This document shows, piece after piece, positions 60,536 to 64,000 of a stretch of 64,000 nt of DNA. The notes under the pieces were generated by a model. It was not told where the DNA came from and made no database searches. It worked only from the letters and a program-made list of their open reading frames with translations. Positions within the stretch are counted from its first letter, which is position 1, and each line of letters starts with the position of its first letter. This DNA comes from Aliiglaciecola lipolytica (GTDB lineage Bacteria > Pseudomonadota > Gammaproteobacteria > Enterobacterales > Alteromonadaceae), in assembly GCF_018860635.1 (NCBI RefSeq), contig NZ_JAHKPT010000032.1, positions 36,704-100,703 on the forward strand, in the 5' to 3' direction. A program made the translations under genes and the position numbers.

Positions 60536-63500
60536 TTAATATTTAAAGCTAATACCTGCGAATAAGCGCGGACCGTAGTCGTTCACTTCACCTGTGTTGC
60601 CTATCGTGAAGAAGTCCTGAGACTTAGGTTCACTGAACAAGTTAATTGCAGAAACTTTTACACGGAAATGTTTATTGATTTTGTATGACGCGCGGGCTTC
60701 CCAAACTCCAGCTTCATCAACGAAACGAAGTCTAGTACCGTTACTTGTGTACGGCTGAAAGTACTCGCTACGATACTTGTAGATTAGCGCGGTATCGAAG
60801 TCTCCGATTTGGTAATACACTTGACCACTGAATACATGCTCAGAGAATCCAGGTACGTTTCCTGGCTCAACGATACCTTCTGTAAGCTGAGTCGTTACTC
60901 CATCTAGATCTGTGACGAAGGTGTCTCCATATAGACCATCTTCAAACTCATAATCTGAGTCTGCGTAGTTATAGCCAATCTTCACACCAAAGCCGTTATC
61001 CCAACGGTAAGCTAACGACATCTCTATACCAAACAGGTCACTACTTTCATCTGTTGTGACAGAGTTAGTGATCGGTAATCCAACTTCTACACCGTCAATT
61101 ACGAAGTTTTCTAATACGGTTTGTTGTTGGAAACCACCGTTAAATTGTTTGTAATAGAAACCAAACGCGAAAATTGAATCGTCGTTAGGATACCACTCTA
61201 CCGCCACATCATAGTTCCATGACATTAGAGGTTTAGTGCTTGGGTTACCAGAGCCATCCACGCCCGTTAGCAATTCTTCTCGTGTTGCTGCTTCAGCTTC
61301 ATCATCGGTTTCAATCGTGCGATCATAACTCAGATCTGCTGGGTCTACGCGAGACATACCACGATATACGCCGGCTCTGAATAGAATGTCTTCACTGTAA
61401 TCAATCACTAAGTTGAAGCTAGGTAATACTTCGGTGTAATCACTTTCTGCCACAGTACGGGTAATATCTCCCGCTTCTGAAGAGCTCCATAAGTCTGTTA
61501 ATGGGTCTTGTGTGAAGACGTAACCTTGTCTAAAACCAACGGAACTGACTTCTGTTTTGACTACACGCACACCGAAGTTACCACGAATGAATTTACCCAT
61601 CATTTCAGTGTCGTAGTTAGCCATCATGTAGGCCGCAGTGGTTTTTTCAGTTACATCGATAGTGCCCTGATTTTCGTACTCTACATCAGGGTATCCAAAT
61701 TCTACACCGCCAGCGGAGGTGAGTGCTTGTGAGAAACATACGTTGTCATATGTTGCCCATGAATTGCCCGTGCCACTGCTAATAACATTACCGTCACTAT
61801 CTACATTAGTAACAATATCACCGTCAGAAACTCCCGATAAGAAGCCGGACTCTGGAAAGTTAATTTGGCAGCTTTCGAGGACGTCGATTGCGTTAGCTGC
61901 GGTTTCATCTAATTCAACCTCAGTTCTTGAACCGTTTCCATTGCTACCACCGTATTGGATAAAAGACAGTTCAGAAACACGCAAACCACCTTGTATGCTA
62001 GTGAAGGCACCATCATTTAATGCATAATCGAAATCAACACGGGCAGAGGTGATTTCATTTTCGCGCACGTTTTCACGGTCAAGACGAGTACGTAGACTGT
62101 CAGTAAAGTTTGAAATATCGGTCACGTCAAAATCGGAGAGAGTAAAGTTAGGAATTTGCTCACCCATGTCCCAAGAAAAAGACTGGTATGCAGCGGTTCT
62201 ACCTCGGTTAGATATTTGTAATTCTTCACGTTTTGTTTGCGAGTAAGAAATATCGCCACGAATGGTTAATTGATCATTCACATAATGTTCAACGTTTAAA
62301 CCGTAGCCACGATAGTTTTCTTCACGAGAGAATTGCTCACCAGCAGATTCAATACGATCTTCACCTTCCCAATGTAAAATACTACCTACACTGTTAGTAA
62401 TTAGGTTTTCACCAGTTACTCCAGGGGTAACACGTTTTTGTAGGAAGATTAGATCGTGACGCGCTTCGGCTTGGTTACGATCTGAAATTTGCGCGTCAAA
62501 GTTGATGTCCCACGCTTCTGTTGGTTGAAATTGTACTGCAAAAAACAACGCATCTCTTTCATCTGAGGTTTCATTTTGACGGAAGCTACGGCTGGACCCA
62601 GTCCAAGCATAAGGCGTATCGGCATCGATTGCTCGGCCAGTTTCTGGATCAATTTCTGTGTTGTAACCTTGGTTACTGCTGCCGCTAACTTGGTCTTCAC
62701 AATCACCAGCTGCGCCACGGAAAAACCCTTCATTCATGTTAGTTGGATCATTTAAACAAGCCCACAAAGAGGTACCTGAAGGACTGGAACTACGGTATTC
62801 AGCTTCTGGCTGACTGATATCTTGACGTTGCCAACCCACCGATATACCTACGGCTGCACCGTTATCAAAATCAAACTGGTCAACATAACTTATAGTCCCA
62901 CGGTAGCCTAAGTCGCCTTGTAGAGAATTTTCGATGTCTGCTTCGTCAGGGTTGTAGTTAAGTTTAGCTTCTGCCTGAAAACTTTGTTTTCCGTAATCTA
63001 GCGGTTTCAGAGTTTCTAATGTAATGACACCAGCAACACCACCTTCAATCATAGAGGCGTCTTGGGTTTTATATATCGCTACTTTCTTCATTAATTCTGA
63101 CGGGAACTGAGAGAAGTTAACTGAACGGTCACCACTACCGTTTGTCGCTTCACGACCATTAATATGGGTCGCACTTAAGAAGGGGCCTAATCCGCGAATC
63201 GTGATTTCAGTCGCTCCGCCGTTTTCACGGTGAGATGCAGCACCGGTAATTGATTCCAATGCCTCACCAATTGAAAGTGCAGGTAAGTCACCTATGTCTT
63301 CAGCAGATAAACCGTCAACAACAGTCGTTGCCTCACGTTTGATGGCGATTTGGTCTTGAATTGTTTTTCGAGTACCAACGACATTAATAACTTCGACGTC
63401 GTCTGCATTGTTTTCATTTTCAGTAGGTGCATTTTGTGCTGTTGCTGAAAACGCAAATGAGCCAGCTACAGAAGCAAAAACTGCAGCTTTTACCCATTTT

Positions 63501-63571
63501 GCAATAGGTGTAAGTGTAAAAAGCTCTTTTTGATAAATTAATTTTGTGTTGTGCCCTGATATCAACGACAT
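60536..63571 (-). CDS. TonB-dependent outer-membrane receptor
   Basis: Gated 22-strand barrel for energised uptake of a large nutrient. 1011 residues, of the Caulobacter/Alteromonas type often linked to glycan use. A long signal region (residues 1-46, ending SATAQ) is followed by a likely TonB box (VEVINVVG) and the plug domain with AEDIGDLPALSIGEALESIT, ITIRGLGPFLSATHINGREA and VAIYKTQDASMIEGGVAGVI. The barrel ends with FAGISFKY, an aromatic last residue as needed for BAM recognition. The ATG at 63571 has GGAG upstream. Substrate cannot be inferred; no glycosidase, lyase or regulator is visible beside it. Confidence 0.94.
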   Translation of the reverse strand: MSLISGHNTKLIYQKELFTLTPIAKWVKAAVFASVAGSFAFSATAQNAPTENENNADDVEVINVVGTRKTIQDQIAIKREATTVVDGLSAEDIGDLPALSIGEALESITGAASHRENGGATEITIRGLGPFLSATHINGREATNGSGDRSVNFSQFPSELMKKVAIYKTQDASMIEGGVAGVITLETLKPLDYGKQSFQAEAKLNYNPDEADIENSLQGDLGYRGTISYVDQFDFDNGAAVGISVGWQRQDISQPEAEYRSSSPSGTSLWACLNDPTNMNEGFFRGAAGDCEDQVSGSSNQGYNTEIDPETGRAIDADTPYAWTGSSRSFRQNETSDERDALFFAVQFQPTEAWDINFDAQISDRNQAEARHDLIFLQKRVTPGVTGENLITNSVGSILHWEGEDRIESAGEQFSREENYRGYGLNVEHYVNDQLTIRGDISYSQTKREELQISNRGRTAAYQSFSWDMGEQIPNFTLSDFDVTDISNFTDSLRTRLDRENVRENEITSARVDFDYALNDGAFTSIQGGLRVSELSFIQYGGSNGNGSRTEVELDETAANAIDVLESCQINFPESGFLSGVSDGDIVTNVDSDGNVISSGTGNSWATYDNVCFSQALTSAGGVEFGYPDVEYENQGTIDVTEKTTAAYMMANYDTEMMGKFIRGNFGVRVVKTEVSSVGFRQGYVFTQDPLTDLWSSSEAGDITRTVAESDYTEVLPSFNLVIDYSEDILFRAGVYRGMSRVDPADLSYDRTIETDDEAEAATREELLTGVDGSGNPSTKPLMSWNYDVAVEWYPNDDSIFAFGFYYKQFNGGFQQQTVLENFVIDGVEVGLPITNSVTTDESSDLFGIEMSLAYRWDNGFGVKIGYNYADSDYEFEDGLYGDTFVTDLDGVTTQLTEGIVEPGNVPGFSEHVFSGQVYYQIGDFDTALIYKYRSEYFQPYTSNGTRLRFVDEAGVWEARASYKINKHFRVKVSAINLFSEPKSQDFFTIGNTGEVNDYGPRLFAGISFKY

Positions 63572-63652
63572 ATCGAGTTCTCCGATGGTTTTTGTGAGGT
63601 CATATGGTTGCGGATCGCTTGTTATAATGATGTTGCCTTATTGTTACAAAGC

Positions 63653-63681
63653 AATATACTCAATGAAAACCAATATATCAA
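63653..63681 (-). promoter_or_regulatory. Probable sigma-70 promoter of the TonB-receptor gene
   Basis: On the minus strand TTGATA (63681-63676) and TATATT (63658-63653) are 17 bp apart, each one mismatch from consensus. The expected start site near 63646 gives a leader of about 75 nt before the ATG at 63571. Confidence 0.6.
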
Positions 63682-63683
63682 CC

Positions 63684-63743
63684 AATTGTTAACAATTATA
63701 TTACCAAACGCGCAAGTGATTGTATTACCAATTCAATTACCAA
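63684..63743. promoter_or_regulatory. Operator-like cluster upstream of the receptor promoter
   Basis: AATTGTTAACAATT (63684-63697) is a perfect 14-bp palindrome 2 bp from the -35 hexamer. Further upstream the octamer ATTACCAA occurs at 63700, 63724 and 63736, spaced 24 and 12 bp. An inverted copy (TTGGTAAT) lies at 63791. The layout suits regulator binding next to the promoter; the regulator is unknown. Confidence 0.5.
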
Positions 63744-63851
63744 TTTATCGGAGATGTTATAAAGAATATAAAATGGACATCCATGATTATTTGGTAATTT
63801 TTTCTAGATGTTCTAGGCTTACAGTTACTCAACAACCATGGATGGTTAGTT

Positions 63852-64000
63852 ATGCCTCAGTCACGAAAATCTCAAATTAGTCTTATTGATACGTCCTATT
63901 ATCATTGCGTCTCCCGTTGTGTTCGTCGCTCGTTTTTGTGCGGTGAAGATGAATTTACGGGGCAAAGTTATGAACATAGACGAGGCTGGGTCGAGCAACG
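63852..64000 (+). CDS. IS200-like/REP-associated transposase (RAYT), 3' end outside window
   Basis: The first 49 codons of a Y1-type transposase. ATG at 63852 begins MPQSRKSQISLIDTSYYHCV and continues SRCVRRSFLCGEDEFTGQSY, the N-terminus of the larger transposase variant common in Alteromonas, Shewanella and relatives. The catalytic HUH and Tyr motifs would lie beyond the window, so activity cannot be judged. It is divergent from the TonB receptor. Whether it is an IS copy or a domesticated RAYT with genomic REP targets cannot be decided here. Confidence 0.8.
   Translation, partial: MPQSRKSQISLIDTSYYHCVSRCVRRSFLCGEDEFTGQSYEHRRGWVEQ

Noticed and set aside
63608..63880. 90-codon plus-strand frame upstream of the TonB receptor
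   Set aside because: It covers the receptor promoter and operator-like repeats, has no family resemblance and overlaps the transposase start.

Overview
The window looks like chromosomal DNA of a marine gammaproteobacterium of the order Alteromonadales (Alteromonas/Glaciecola/Paraglaciecola-like). The basis is AT-rich DNA (about 40% GC by eye), the enterobacterial-like order of the rpoN/lpt/kds and mla blocks, an ArcB hybrid kinase, mgtE downstream of ptsO, and a large TonB-dependent receptor of the Caulobacter/Alteromonas type. No rRNA, tRNA, CRISPR array, prophage or complete insertion sequence was recognised. Most of the window is core genome.

Layout. 1-4.0 kb: an RND efflux pair (adaptor cut by the window edge, plus pump). 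4.1-7.3 kb: small genes on the minus strand (DUF2750, a two-helix membrane protein, a GGEEF diguanylate cyclase, a D-2-hydroxyacid dehydrogenase). 7.4-9.8 kb: an unusually long Cys/Met-family PLP enzyme convergent with an Lrp/AsnC regulator. 9.8-13.6 kb: mepM-like and anmK (cell-wall turnover) divergent from tyrS. 13.8-16.3 kb: a DAO-type oxidoreductase, a GNAT with a Cys-rich tail and an unknown gene. 16.4-19.7 kb: ahcY, a CbiB-like membrane protein and mtnN, giving two routes for S-adenosylhomocysteine removal. 19.8-22.3 kb: small proteins (DUF2726, an exported protein, DUF2937, a FrnE-like DsbA). 22.5-26.1 kb: a large FG-GAP-repeat lipoprotein. 26.2-32.1 kb: gltBD glutamate synthase. 32.9-35.2 kb: arcB. 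35.3-45.4 kb: an EamA exporter, mgtE, then the minus-strand block caxA-kdsD-kdsC-lptC-lptA-lptB-rpoN-hpf-ptsN-rapZ-ptsO. 45.9-50.5 kb: mlaFEDCB-ibaG-murA on the plus strand. 50.5-56.3 kb: a membrane protein, degS, degQ, zapG, zapE and a YebC/TACO1-family gene. 56.7-63.6 kb: a modular surface lipoprotein with an internal 711-bp tandem duplication, downstream of a TonB-dependent receptor. At the right edge is the start of an IS200/REP-type transposase.

The central 35-54 kb is an envelope-building and stress block: LPS Kdo synthesis and transport (kdsD/kdsC/lptCAB), phospholipid retrograde transport (mla), peptidoglycan precursor synthesis (murA), periplasmic proteolysis (degS/degQ), sigma-54 and the nitrogen PTS. 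The least ordinary region is the receptor/lipoprotein unit at the right end. It has a good sigma-70-like promoter with a palindrome abutting the -35, octamer repeats spaced in multiples of 12 bp, and a possible two-state hairpin between its two genes. It is the best candidate here for an uncharacterised uptake system, but its substrate cannot be read from the sequence.
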